Source: Isoperla grammatica (taxonomy: Eukaryota; Arthropoda; Insecta; Plecoptera; Perlodidae). Taken from it: DNA of 64,000 bases. The notes under the pieces are model-generated. The model was not told where the DNA came from. It saw only the letters and a list, made by a program, of their open reading frames with translations, and made no database searches. Position numbers and translations under genes: made by a program. This document shows, in pieces, positions 45,706 through 55,454 of this stretch (positions are counted from its first letter, which is position 1; every line of letters starts with the position of its first letter). The stretch covers positions 62,001 to 126,000 of the forward strand of contig CAMDTW010000492.1 of assembly GCA_945910005.1 (NCBI GenBank), in the 5' to 3' direction.

Positions 45706-46304
45706 TGTTGTGCCGACAATTAGATTGATTACCAGTCAATCTATTATCGACACCTGGAGCTTGATTTACTTACTGATATTGGGAATGAGAGGGAAGGATT
45801 TTCTGGTTAATTCATAAGCCTTGTAAGGTGAACTATTTAATAAAACAAATACTTACAAACACTTAATATTACTGATAACCCTATCATCCTGGTTAACTTC
45901 CTATAGCTTCGGCTGCCAGATTAGAAGAGAGCGATTGCAGGCTCTTGCAGCCAGGAGTGGGGGAGAGGGGGTTACCTCATCCACTCTTGGTTCCCATAGT
46001 GTTAGCTTATGGAGTACAGTCATATGTAATAACTAAACAGTGATCTGCCTGAAATCCCCATATGCTGCTTGTCAGTCTACAAACATATGGAGAGGCTTGT
46101 ACTGTCTACTCAGCAATCTCGAGTATCAAGGATCCAGTGACCGAGGCCTGCAGTTCGCAAGCTTATCAGCTGGACGGGTTGATGGCTGAGCAATAAGTCT
46201 ACAATGTTCTTGAAGAGTTATCTAATCATATTTATGATTACCAAATTATGATTTACCAATCAATCAATGGATATTGATTGAAAGGCTTCTCTGCACACAT
46301 CACA
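45706..46304 (-). repeat. 5' LTR of Gypsy B
   Basis: Identical in length (599 bp) to 31069-31667 and about 98.5% identical by eye. TGTTGTG...CATCACA ends; TATA duplication immediately outside (46305-46308). Confidence 0.95.
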
Positions 46305-46384
46305 TATAAAAGAACTTTCTAAGAATTTAAATTTGTTAATAATATAAATTGTAATTATTATAGTTATTATATTTATTATATTTA

Positions 46385-46388
46385 TTAA

Positions 46389-46419
<31 letters not shown>

Positions 46420-46420
46420 T
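46385..46420. repeat. TTA microsatellite
   Basis: A run of att triplets near the 3' end of the minus-strand LINE; it may be the LINE's own 3' tail. Confidence 0.85.
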
Positions 46421-46739
46421 TATTGTTTCAATACATACAAACTCGATCAAAACTGGCATAAACATGTTGTACGGACACAAATGTCAAGTATTTCCATGTG
46501 TTTACCTTATTAAAATCTACTTAGAACTACTTAATATATCATTGTCCACATTATTTTTTCCAAACCGAACTGTGGATGCTATGTACGGTCGTGGCCGATT
46601 TGTACTCATCCCAGCATTCGCTCTTTGTATGGTGGAAACCACGAAAACCACCATCGGGATGGAGAACTTCTTGAAGTCTTCATTCTTCTTAGTTCAAAAA
46701 TTTTCGCACTATCCTACACGTGTTCAAAATAATTGCTTT

Positions 46740-49330
46740 TTACATCTCGATGTATATGTTCGGTTGGAGACCAATTAGTTTAATACTGTCATGGAGTTTA
46801 CGTGGAACAATGCCATTTGCTGATATAATAAACGGTATAACAGTTACATTATTCTGCTTCCACAACCTTTTTATTTCAAAAGATAATTCCTTATATCTGT
46901 TTATCTTTTCCCGCCAAGTTGTCTCTACATTGTGGCATAAAGGGACGGCAACATCAATTAAAATCGTTTCTTGTTTCTTCTTGTCAATAAATATAATATC
47001 CGGTCTATTGTGATGTATGGTTTGGTCTGTTATAACTGCCCGGTCGTAATATAAATTGTAGTCTTTACTATCTAATACCTTTTCAGGCTTGTATTTGTAA
47101 TAAGCAGTGGTTGTGTTTATAAGTTTATACTTCATGGCTAATTTTTTATGTACAATGTTTGCAACTTGGTTATGCCTATGAAGATAATCTGTTTGACAAA
47201 GCATTTTACACCTAGATACGATATGTTCAATTTTTTCGCCGTTCATATTACATTTTCTACATTTATCTTCCACTGTGACGTCTTTCAGTATGTATTTTTT
47301 GTAATTGTTAGTCTTGATTACTTTATCTTGAATAGCGATCATAAATCCCTCTGTTTCGCTGAAAATGTCCCCGGACGTTAACCATTTGTTCGATGCTACC
47401 CTATCGACGCTATCCCTCAGAAGTTCTTTATAATGTCTGCTATGTTACGTCTTTTCTGATATTCTGATCTCTTTTGCTGTGTCAGAATTTAGTTTTTGAA
47501 GCAAGTTTAAATTTCCGTCATTTAAATTGAGGGGAGAAAGCGACTTGTCTGCCGATAATATAGCTCTATGAAGTTGTGAATGTGGGCATTTTGTATAAAA
47601 GTACTTTCTTAGAATTTCAATTTGTTTATAATATAAATTGTTGAAATCAATCAAGCCTCTTCCCCCTTTTTCTCTAGGTAGAGTCACTCGTTCTATTGCT
47701 GACTTAGGGTGATGACTTCTGTATTTGGTGAATGTTGTGCGGGTGAGAATTTCTAGGACATGAAATTCTGTCTGTGTCCAGTTAATAATTCCAAGTGAAT
47801 ATGTAAGTACCGGTATAGCATAAGTGTTAATTGCTTTGATCTTGTTTTTACCATTCAGTTGTGTTTTTAAAATGGATCCTATTCGTTTCTTGTATGCATA
47901 AATTAGTTAACTTTTCATCAGTTTATGATCAATTCGTTTAGCCTGCGCAAATCCTAGATATTTGTATATGACTTCTTCGTCCATTACTCCAATCCGGTTG
48001 TCTTCGTCAATTTCAAACTCTTCTTATTTCGTTATCTTTCCTTTGATGACATGAAGTGACTTACATATCAATTCCAAAATCCATACATATATCTCTACTG
48101 AATTCTAACGTTGAGTTAAGAAGATTCGACATGTGTGTCGCTTTTAAAGCATATAGCTTGAGATCCTCCATGTAGAATAGATGTGATAGTGTGTGGCAAA
48201 CCGTATTACCGTCCTTTATCTTGAAACTATGTGTAGATTTGTTAAGTATATGAGATAATGGATTTAATGAAAGACAAAACCATAACGCACTAAACGAGTC
48301 ACCTTGAAAAATACCTCGTCGGATGTTAACTGGGTCAGTATACATATCTGCTCTTTGCCTACGTTTAACTTTAATGTTGTTTTCCAACTCGTCATCGCTG
48401 TCCGCAAAAAGTTTACTATCAATGGGTTTTCTTTATAAATTTCCAGTATCTGTATTAGCCACGAATGTGGTGACGAATCATACGCTTTCTTGTAATCAAT
48501 ATAGCTAACGTGAATGTTTCTCTTCTTGTTGAAAGCTTGGTTTATTACAACAGAATCGATAATTAATTGTTCCATACACCCTTTCGACAATTTACGCATC
48601 CCTTTTGTTCTTCAGCTAATATATTGTGTTCTTTGCAGTGACTATATATTTTATTTGTTATGCACGATGTCAAGATTTTGTGTATAGTAGGTAAGCATGT
48701 AATTGGTCTATATTTACTTGGATTTTTGGTGTCATTATCTTTTGGTTTAAGAAATGTTATTCCTTCAGTAAAGACATCTGGTAAATCCTTGTCTCCTAAT
48801 ATAAATTCATTAAGACATTTAGCAATCTGGGTGTTCATGTTTGAAAACGTCTTGTACCAAAAATTTTGAATGTTATCTTTACCGGGAGCTTTCCAATTAT
48901 GAGTATTTCGTATCGTTGATTTTATATCATTTACACTGATGCCATCAAATGTCATTTCTTCGATATCACTCATTGCTTCAATTTCATCTTGAATCCATGT
49001 TGCATTGTGATGTGCATTAATGGGTTACTCCATATCCCACCCCAAAACTGCTCAATCTCTGTCTTCGATGGTATACCATTTCCTACAATTTCTTCTTTAT
49101 TGTTAATTTGCTGATAGAATTCTTTTTCTTTTTCTTTAAACATTTCGTTTAGTTCTTTTCTATCACTACACTCTTTACATCTTCGTAGTCTTTTGGCTAA
49201 TGCACTTACTTTTTGCTTTAGAGTATCCAAATATTCGTTTGTAGCCGTGTTCGGTGTTTCATGTATAGTATGGATTTTAAACCTTTCAAATATGTGTTGG
49301 CAATATTTTAATATCTTTTAAGATATATTA
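46740..49330 (-). pseudogene. LINE with restriction-like endonuclease, frameshifted
   Basis: Minus-strand pieces in order: a basic coiled region (49230-48970); RT fingers (48973-48563, NWKAPGKDNIQNFWYK); palm motif A (48599-48264, VSYIDYKKAYDSSPHSWL); motifs B and C (48387-48061, RRGIFQGDSFSALWFCL and LFYMEDLKLYA, where the usual DD is ED); thumb (47687-47445, LPREKGGRGLIDF). The last piece (47342-46740) has a Cys-His knuckle (CRKCNMNGEKIEHIVSRC) and RPDIIFIDKKK...ID, the RPD-x14-D pattern of restriction-like endonucleases (R2/R4-type LINEs). At least four frame breaks: a dead copy. Confidence 0.85.
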
Positions 49331-49412
49331 ACCATCCTGAATTGTTCTAATCTCCCAATATCTCTCCTTAACTCGTTGATGCGTTTGACTAATCTAAATT
49401 TATTAATTATAC

Positions 49413-49473
<61 letters not shown>

Positions 49474-49758
49474 CATCATTATTATAAGTATTACTATTAT
49501 TATAACGTATAGAAACTGATTAACTCTTAAGACACTTCCAGGCGGACGGAAAAGATGACATTCTGTTAAAAGGTCTCCTGTCTCGAAGCTAGTTGTGTTG
49601 TTTACCGTCTAGAGTCATTATTATCCTGGCACTTAGCTTGACCATAACACTTGCATTAACCTACATTATACGACAATGCGCTTCATAAGGGCGGAAGTAA
49701 TGATATTGCTTCGTACCTGATGTCATTACGAGACAGGATACATTCAGTTGCTTTCATT
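49331..49758. repeat. Spacer with a second TTA microsatellite
   Basis: The run of att triplets at about 49416-49474 lies upstream of the LINE 5' end; beyond it no gene is seen. Confidence 0.7.
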
Positions 49759-49759
49759 A

Positions 49760-50458
49760 TCACACTAGAGATAGACCCAACTGGCTTGGCTCATACCTGA
49801 CGTTGCAGCACTGAGCCAATGACAAGCGTTGCTTTTACTAGGCAACAATCACACTAGAGACAGACACAACTGACTTGGCTCATACCTGACGTTGCAGCAC
49901 TGAGCCAATGACAAGCGTTGCTTTTACTAGGCAACAATCATACTAAAGACAGACACAACTGGCTTGCCTCATACCTGACGTTGCAGCACTGAGCCAATGA
50001 CAAGCGTTGCTTTTACAAGGCAACCATCACACTAGAGACAGACACAACTGGCTTGCCTCATACCTGACGTTGCAGCACTGAGCCAGTGACAAGCGTTGCT
50101 TTTACAAGGCAACAATCACACTAGAGACAGACACAACTGGCTTGCCTCATACCTGACGTTGCAGCACTGAGCCAATGACAAGCGTTGCTTTTACAAGGCA
50201 ACCATCACACTAGAGACAGACACAACTGGCTTGCCTCATACCTGACGTTGCAGCACTGAGCCAGTGACAAGCGTTGCTTTTACTAGGCAACAATCACACT
50301 AGAGACAGACACAACTGGCTTGCCTCATACCTGACGTTGCAGCACTGAGCCAGTGACAAGCGTTGCTTTTACAAGGCAACAATCACACTAGAGACAGACA
50401 CAACTGGCTTGCCTCATACCAGACGTTGCAGCACTGAGCCAAAGACAAGCGTTACTTT
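49760..50458 (+). repeat. 89-bp minisatellite, about eight copies
   Basis: Units start near cacactagagacagacacaa, pass catacctgacgttgcagcac and end at tgacaagcgttgcttttac plus aaggcaac. Divergence is low. Confidence 0.95.
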
Positions 50459-51577
50459 TACTTTAGTCCATACAAACCCCAGTTGACAACACAGAGACCT
50501 TCGAGATCTGAAAGTTGGATCATTTGGCCAGACCCTGACATTCCTTCCTCTACTCAAGCATCGACCGTTGTGAGATAATGCAAGGCTCGCCGACCGAAGG
50601 TAGTTACGTATCGAAGCGAGAGTGGGGATACTCGTACTTTGGTCAGAGCACAGATAAGGGATTGTAGGCAGATAGATAACGCCCATGTTAAATATCGTTC
50701 GCGGTTTTATTCGTACTGGGCTGTAGTACTGCAAGTGACCACATTGCCGCGCTAGCGTCGCCTAAGAGCGAATTAACTGGCTCCTAGTGGTAAATGTTTG
50801 AACCGGTGTGAGCCGGCCTCTTCTGCTCGGGCGCACGACTGACGCGACTTCCAACCGGCTACAGTGTTGCCGTGGTTGTTTTCAGGCGACAGCAGGTGCA
50901 CATTCCGATCTTCTTGCACGAGCACTCGCCATAAATACACCCTCTTAGACGATGACAACTCGTACCCAATGCACCACATAAAACTTTGGGAAACGTGTTA
51001 TTTCAGTACAAAAACCTACACCACTGATAATATTGTACATTACGCCGTGCAAAGCTTAGGCCTATATAAGGTATCAAATTTAAATACGTGATTATAAATA
51101 TTCAATTTTTAACACCAATCCAGTTTGGTAATATCAAAGATTATAATATAATTAATTATAATATTAATAATTATAATATTATTATTGTTTACAACAGCTG
51201 ATAGTCGAGTCCAGATTATGTGGCTGATTTGGGCTCGAGTCTAAAATTATATTTAATATCGCCACAAAACGTTACGTTTTGGTTACGTTTTATTTAATAT
51301 GTTTCATTTCCATTTTAATTGTGAACTTGTTATTGTATGTAAGGAATGTCACTTTGATTGGCCAGAAAACAATAATAGTAATACAACACACGTAGTACGG
51401 TGATATGTGCATTCATGTGTTTTGATTTGATTTGATTGAATCTTTATTGACAACAGGTCAGTGACCCACTAGTGCTATAATAAACCGCTGACAATACAAT
51501 ACAATGCAACAAGTCACACTAGACTAACTTATAAGTAACATGAGAAATGTAAGAAAAAAACAAAAAAAACAACTTGT
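50459..51577. other. Unassigned DNA
   Basis: No gene recognised. There is a small AT-palindromic stretch at about 51140-51187 and a tgatt/acaat-rich segment at 51421-51510. Confidence 0.4.
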
Positions 51578-52050
51578 ACATACACACACACGCACTCACG
51601 CACACTCACATTCATGCACACTGATGCACACTGACGCACACACACATACTCACGCACACATACGCACACTCGCACACAATCATTCACACTCATGCTCGCT
51701 GACGCACACTGACGCACACACACATACTCACGCACACATACGCACACTCGCACACAATCATTCACACTCATGATCGCTGACGCACACTGACGCACACACA
51801 CACTCACGCACACATACGCACACTCGCACACATTCATTCACACTCATGCTCGCTGACGCACACTGATGCACACTGACGCACACACACATACTCACGCACA
51901 CATACGCACACTCGCACACATTCATTCACACTCATGCTCGCTGACGCACACTGATGCACACTGATGCACACACACATACTCACGCACACATACGCACACT
52001 CGCACACATTCTTTCACACTCATGCACACGCACACACACGCACGCACGCG
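51578..52050 (+). repeat. CA-rich minisatellite with ~78-86 bp higher-order units
   Basis: ACAC/ACGC tracts carry repeated catactcacgcacacatacg and cattcacactcatgctcgct blocks, spaced 78-86 bases. Frames on both strands are artefacts. Confidence 0.9.
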
Positions 52051-52094
52051 CACGAACAAATTTCAGTGAGGGTTAACACGCACGTAGGGATATA

Positions 52095-52530
52095 TCAGCG
52101 TCTAAAATAAATAAATAAATTCACATTTAGAGTCTACCCACTCAGTAATTAAACTGATTTGCAGTGGGGGACTTTAATTTTAAAGTGACTAAACCAACCC
52201 TGTAGGCTTCGAACACCATCGACGAGTGAGCGATAACCAATCAAAGATCGATATTTCAAATACGAAACATATGAATCAGCGATTGGACAGTGCGAACACC
52301 TGCAGACAAATGCCAGAATCAACAAGGCCGATTCAGAACAACTTTGAATTTATTGAGTGCTTCGTTGCTAGGACGGCTCCAAAGTCACCGTTTACTTATT
52401 CCTAAGCCAAGAAGTAATGGAATTGAATCCACATTAGAAGTTAAAAAACTTCTGCCTGAAGCGGGATTTGAACCCGGGACCTTCTGCATTGGAAGCAGGG
52501 ATGCTAACCACTGGACCAACGAGCCACCCG
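52095..52530 (-). repeat. tRNA-derived SINE, full length
   Basis: On the minus strand a tRNA-like head (52528-52455) has box A TGGTCCAGTGGTTAGC and box B GGTTCAAATCC and a 7-base loop around CCA, but the acceptor ends do not pair, so it is not a working tRNA gene. The body matches 39305-39560 and ends in an ATAAATAAATAA-like tail (52108-52120). Confidence 0.8.
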
Positions 52531-52717
52531 AACAACAGTTCTTTTGTGGCCTTCATGTAACCACCTACCTTCCCACCCCCTCATAAGCGGAAACTTATAA
52601 ACATAGATAACTATGCCAAGTGAATAATTAGTTACTTGTGTATATCATGCTGCTATGTCTTTCGATCACACCATTCATGTGTATATAAACAAAAAATCGA
52701 ACTGTAAAGCTCTCCCT

Positions 52718-53013
52718 GCCCAGGGACTGCTACCTTATCGTGGTGGGCAGGTTTGCGTGCTTTGTTGATCCCGAGAGCTATGCCGGCGGAAGCGTATGCT
52801 TCTGGTAGGGCCACCCTAGCCGGACTGGTCGAGGAAGAGAAGTCAGACGAAGTGCAGTCCACACCCCAATCCCCTTTCCCCTTTTCTCCCGCGCTCTCCT
52901 ACTTGCCCCTTTCCTCCAAAGAGCCCTCATTTTCATCTTCATATATCACCCACTCATTGTCTCGATTAGCCTCGTTGCAAAAATATGAGACGTTAAGCCC
53001 AAATAATAATAAT
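52718..53013 (+). repeat. SINE-like repeat, copy 2
   Basis: Second copy of the 30728-31035 family, with the same hairpin head, gctatgccggcggaagcgta, and gagacgttaagcccaaat followed by an AAT run (about 53003-53021). Confidence 0.85.
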
Positions 53014-53021
53014 AATAATAA

Positions 53022-54082
53022 TGTAAAGCTCTCGTAATGAAACCATAGCCAATATGGTTTCCAATTGACAACTGAGTTTCCATGCCACTTGATCATCGTT
53101 ATATGTCTCAAGAGACGAATTCAAATTAATGTGGTACCAGGTCGGCTCGTTTCCCATTTTTCGGCACATATGGCTGGGTTACCAAATTACTTATGTGCCG
53201 ATTCTGATGACCCATCTCAATTCTTCATTAATTAGATGTCTCTGGCTTGGGACAAGGTGCGCAGCTATGAGCGAATTATTAATAGCTTATCTGTGTTAAT
53301 AGTATTATAAGTATTAGTTGTATGTTTAGTGTATTTTTAAATTACAATGCCATCTTACGTTTTGTTATTTTTGGACCCTTCTCCTTGTATTATTGTAGAG
53401 ATTTATGTTAATTATTTACTAAGTGTTTAGTTTACTACCTATTATTAGTTTTGCTAGCTGAGCTCTTCTCCACCCCTACCCATTTACATATTAGGTGGAT
53501 GCAGGGGAATAATTAATAAATGAGAATAATAATAACAATAAGAAGAAGAGAAATAAAATACGTTCCTAAGGGTTCAGTCACTCCCAAAGAGTTGAGCTCT
53601 TTGAGCACTTTCTCTCCCCCCCTCCCGGGCCCATCAGACCCCCTGTAGAACATGGGAAATTATTGGTTATTTGTTGCTATTCACTCCCCCTCCCCACACC
53701 CGTCGCTCTTTCACTTCTTAGGTAAGACGGGGGACACTCGTAGCTGCTCACTCGACCTCGGCTTCGCTAGAAAATATCTATTTTATGGGGATTTGTTGTA
53801 CCATTTACAATGTTACTGTGTCCACGTGCTGCAAGGTAACCTTTTTTTATATTACCTATTACCAGTACACAATGAAATAAACGAATAATCAGTTCAAACT
53901 AAAACTCGAGCGGGCAGCCTATGACGTGCGATTTACAAAGCTGTCTATACTAACACTAACTATAACGAACTTCATACATTTATAAGATTTTTTTTATATT
54001 ATATTCCATCAATAGGATTAAATTAGTAACTAATAAACAATTTGTACACACATCGGTATTGGTGGCTGTGCTAGCACATGTC
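53022..54082. other. Unassigned DNA upstream of Gypsy C
   Basis: No gene or recognised repeat. It includes a short hairpin at 53040-53062 (gaaaccatagccaatatggtttc). Confidence 0.45.
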
Positions 54083-54086
54083 ATAT

Positions 54087-54249
54087 TGTCACATCGCGTT
54101 GGCGGTGGGGGCAACAAGTGATTTCAAATGTTGTAAATATGGAAGGTTTAGTTTGGTTAGTGACGGTTTTGATGTTGGAGCCGGACGTGTGTGTGAGCTA
54201 TGCGAATAACATATTGTAATTTTTAAATAAATAAACCCGATACTTCACA
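54087..54249 (+). repeat. 5' LTR of Gypsy C
   Basis: Begins TGTCACATCGCG and ends GATACTTCACA. AATAAATAAA near the end is a plausible polyadenylation signal. Confidence 0.95.
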
Positions 54250-54425
54250 TGGTGGAGGCGCCGGGTAGTCGCAGCAGATTTCAACGTCAATTAAGATCAG
54301 CTGTAAGTAAACTCACAGACGATATTCTACCTGAACCGTTTCTCAGGAACATTAGGCCAGTAGCAACCCCAGACGGAGAGACCGGAGACCAGGCAGGAAA
54401 TCAAACAGAAATCAGACTGAGATGA
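54249..54425 (+). CDS. 58-codon upstream ORF overlapping the primer-binding site
   Basis: The ATG uses the last LTR base plus the first two primer-site bases. The peptide starts MVEAPGSRSRFQRQLRS and ends ...EIRLR, with the stop TGA overlapping the gag start as ATGA (54422-54425). It may be translated with termination-reinitiation, or be the N-terminus of gag through a frameshift. No homologue comes to mind. Confidence 0.5.
   Translation: MVEAPGSRSRFQRQLRSAVSKLTDDILPEPFLRNIRPVATPDGETGDQAGNQTEIRLR
54250..54268 (+). promoter_or_regulatory. Primer-binding site of Gypsy C
   Basis: TGGTGGAGGCGCCGGGTAG directly after the LTR, able to pair with a tRNA 3' end that includes CCA. Confidence 0.7.
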
Positions 54426-55423
54426 CAATGGCGGTTCAGTTTACGATTTTTAACTCGCAGGTTGAGCGGGCAGAGGACTGGGTGTTACGGTACGAGCGTG
54501 GAGCTGGAGCCAATGGTTGGACGGACGTGAGGAAAGTGTTGGGTTTTTCTTGCTTTTTGAGGGGTTCTCAGCTTGATTGGTTTAACGCCCTTGAACGACG
54601 ACGTTTGGAAACGACGGCTGGCGATCCTCCTGTATCGGAGCCCCTTCTTTGGAATTCCTTACGGGATTTGTTCATCAAAACCTGGGGTTCTCGGTCGCAG
54701 TCTCGACATCAGTGGATGCAGAAACTTGCTGATCGTAAACAACGAGTCGGGGAGGCTGTCTCGACCTATGTTTTTGCGAAGGTGGCCCTGTGCGACCGCG
54801 TTAATGCCCGCATGTCCAACGCGGATCGAGTGGATTGGGTAAAAGGGGGTCTAAGGGCCGGTATGGCTCGCGGGCTGGTAGGAGTGTCGTTTCCAACTGT
54901 CGATGAGTTGTTAGATCGCCTCACAGAGTTAGAGGATATCGAGCTTCAGGAACAGGCGGAATTGGATTCGACCGTGGAGGATGCTCAGATAACTCAGGCT
55001 GTGATTGCTCCTGTATCGGTGGCTTCTGCCGGACCAGGGCAGCATTATGCATTCCGCCCAAGACAGGCCTGGACAGGTCACGGACGGACGAGGGCTTCGT
55101 CGTCGTCGAGTGTCGCGGTGCCTGAGGATGACTTGGTCACTCTGATCAAGGGGATGGCGCAGGAGATAGGAGCGTTAAAGGAGCAGGTGCAGGGGTTACA
55201 GTCTGCGGCTCTTGGACAAGAGGGACGAATGGGGACCCCAGTTTCAGCTACGCGTCCTAACTTACGGGGGGTGAATGGTACCCCAGTTTGTTATTTTTGT
55301 CGGCGCCCAGGCCATATGGAGCGCTATTGTGCGGCACGGAAGAAGGCGCAGCAGCAGGTGTGTGCTGAGCTGGAGGCTGCTTGTACAGCCGAGGCCTCGT
55401 CAACTGCGTCGGGAAACGCCTAA
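54422..55423 (+). CDS. gag: Gypsy C gag
   Basis: 333 codons. The capsid region contains FTIFNSQVERAEDWVLRYER, LRGSQLDWFNALE and WNSLRDLFIKTWG, the usual Gypsy gag fold. A CCHC knuckle (CYFCRRPGHMERYC) lies near residue 289. ATG codons at 54422 and 54428 compete; the first overlaps the upstream ORF stop. The frame ends in TAA at 55421, four bases past the slippery heptamer. No inactivating change. Confidence 0.93.
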   Translation: MTMAVQFTIFNSQVERAEDWVLRYERGAGANGWTDVRKVLGFSCFLRGSQLDWFNALERRRLETTAGDPPVSEPLLWNSLRDLFIKTWGSRSQSRHQWMQKLADRKQRVGEAVSTYVFAKVALCDRVNARMSNADRVDWVKGGLRAGMARGLVGVSFPTVDELLDRLTELEDIELQEQAELDSTVEDAQITQAVIAPVSVASAGPGQHYAFRPRQAWTGHGRTRASSSSSVAVPEDDLVTLIKGMAQEIGALKEQVQGLQSAALGQEGRMGTPVSATRPNLRGVNGTPVCYFCRRPGHMERYCAARKKAQQQVCAELEAACTAEASSTASGNA

Positions 55424-55454
55424 TCCCATCAGAAAGGGTGTCGTTTCTGGTGGG
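55411..55454 (+). promoter_or_regulatory. -1 ribosomal frameshift signal, Gypsy C gag-pol
   Basis: G GGA AAC in the gag frame (heptamer GGGAAAC, 55411-55417), a 7-nt spacer, and an 11-bp stem CCCATCAGAAA (55425-55435) with TTTCTGGTGGG (55444-55454) around an 8-nt loop, one G-U pair. The -1 frame from 55417 leads straight into pol. The gag stop lies in the spacer. Confidence 0.9.

Larger units (their letters stand above)
31069..46304 (-). mobile_element. 15.2-kb envelope-bearing Ty3/Gypsy element (B)
   Basis: Both ends carry the same 599-bp LTR (31069-31667 and 45706-46304, nine differences by eye). The element is flanked by TATA (31065-31068 and 46305-46308). On the minus strand the order is 5' LTR, primer-binding site, gag, frameshift signal, pol, a long spacer, an acidic AT-hook ORF, an env-like gene, polypurine tract, 3' LTR. 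The flanks join into sequence matching a LINE segment at 47577-47642, confirming the insertion boundaries. The spacer and a MITE suggest nested insertions. Confidence 0.8.

Noticed and set aside
52455..52528. A tRNA gene on the minus strand (loop reads CCA)
   Set aside because: Acceptor ends do not pair, and the sequence continues into a SINE body also found elsewhere.
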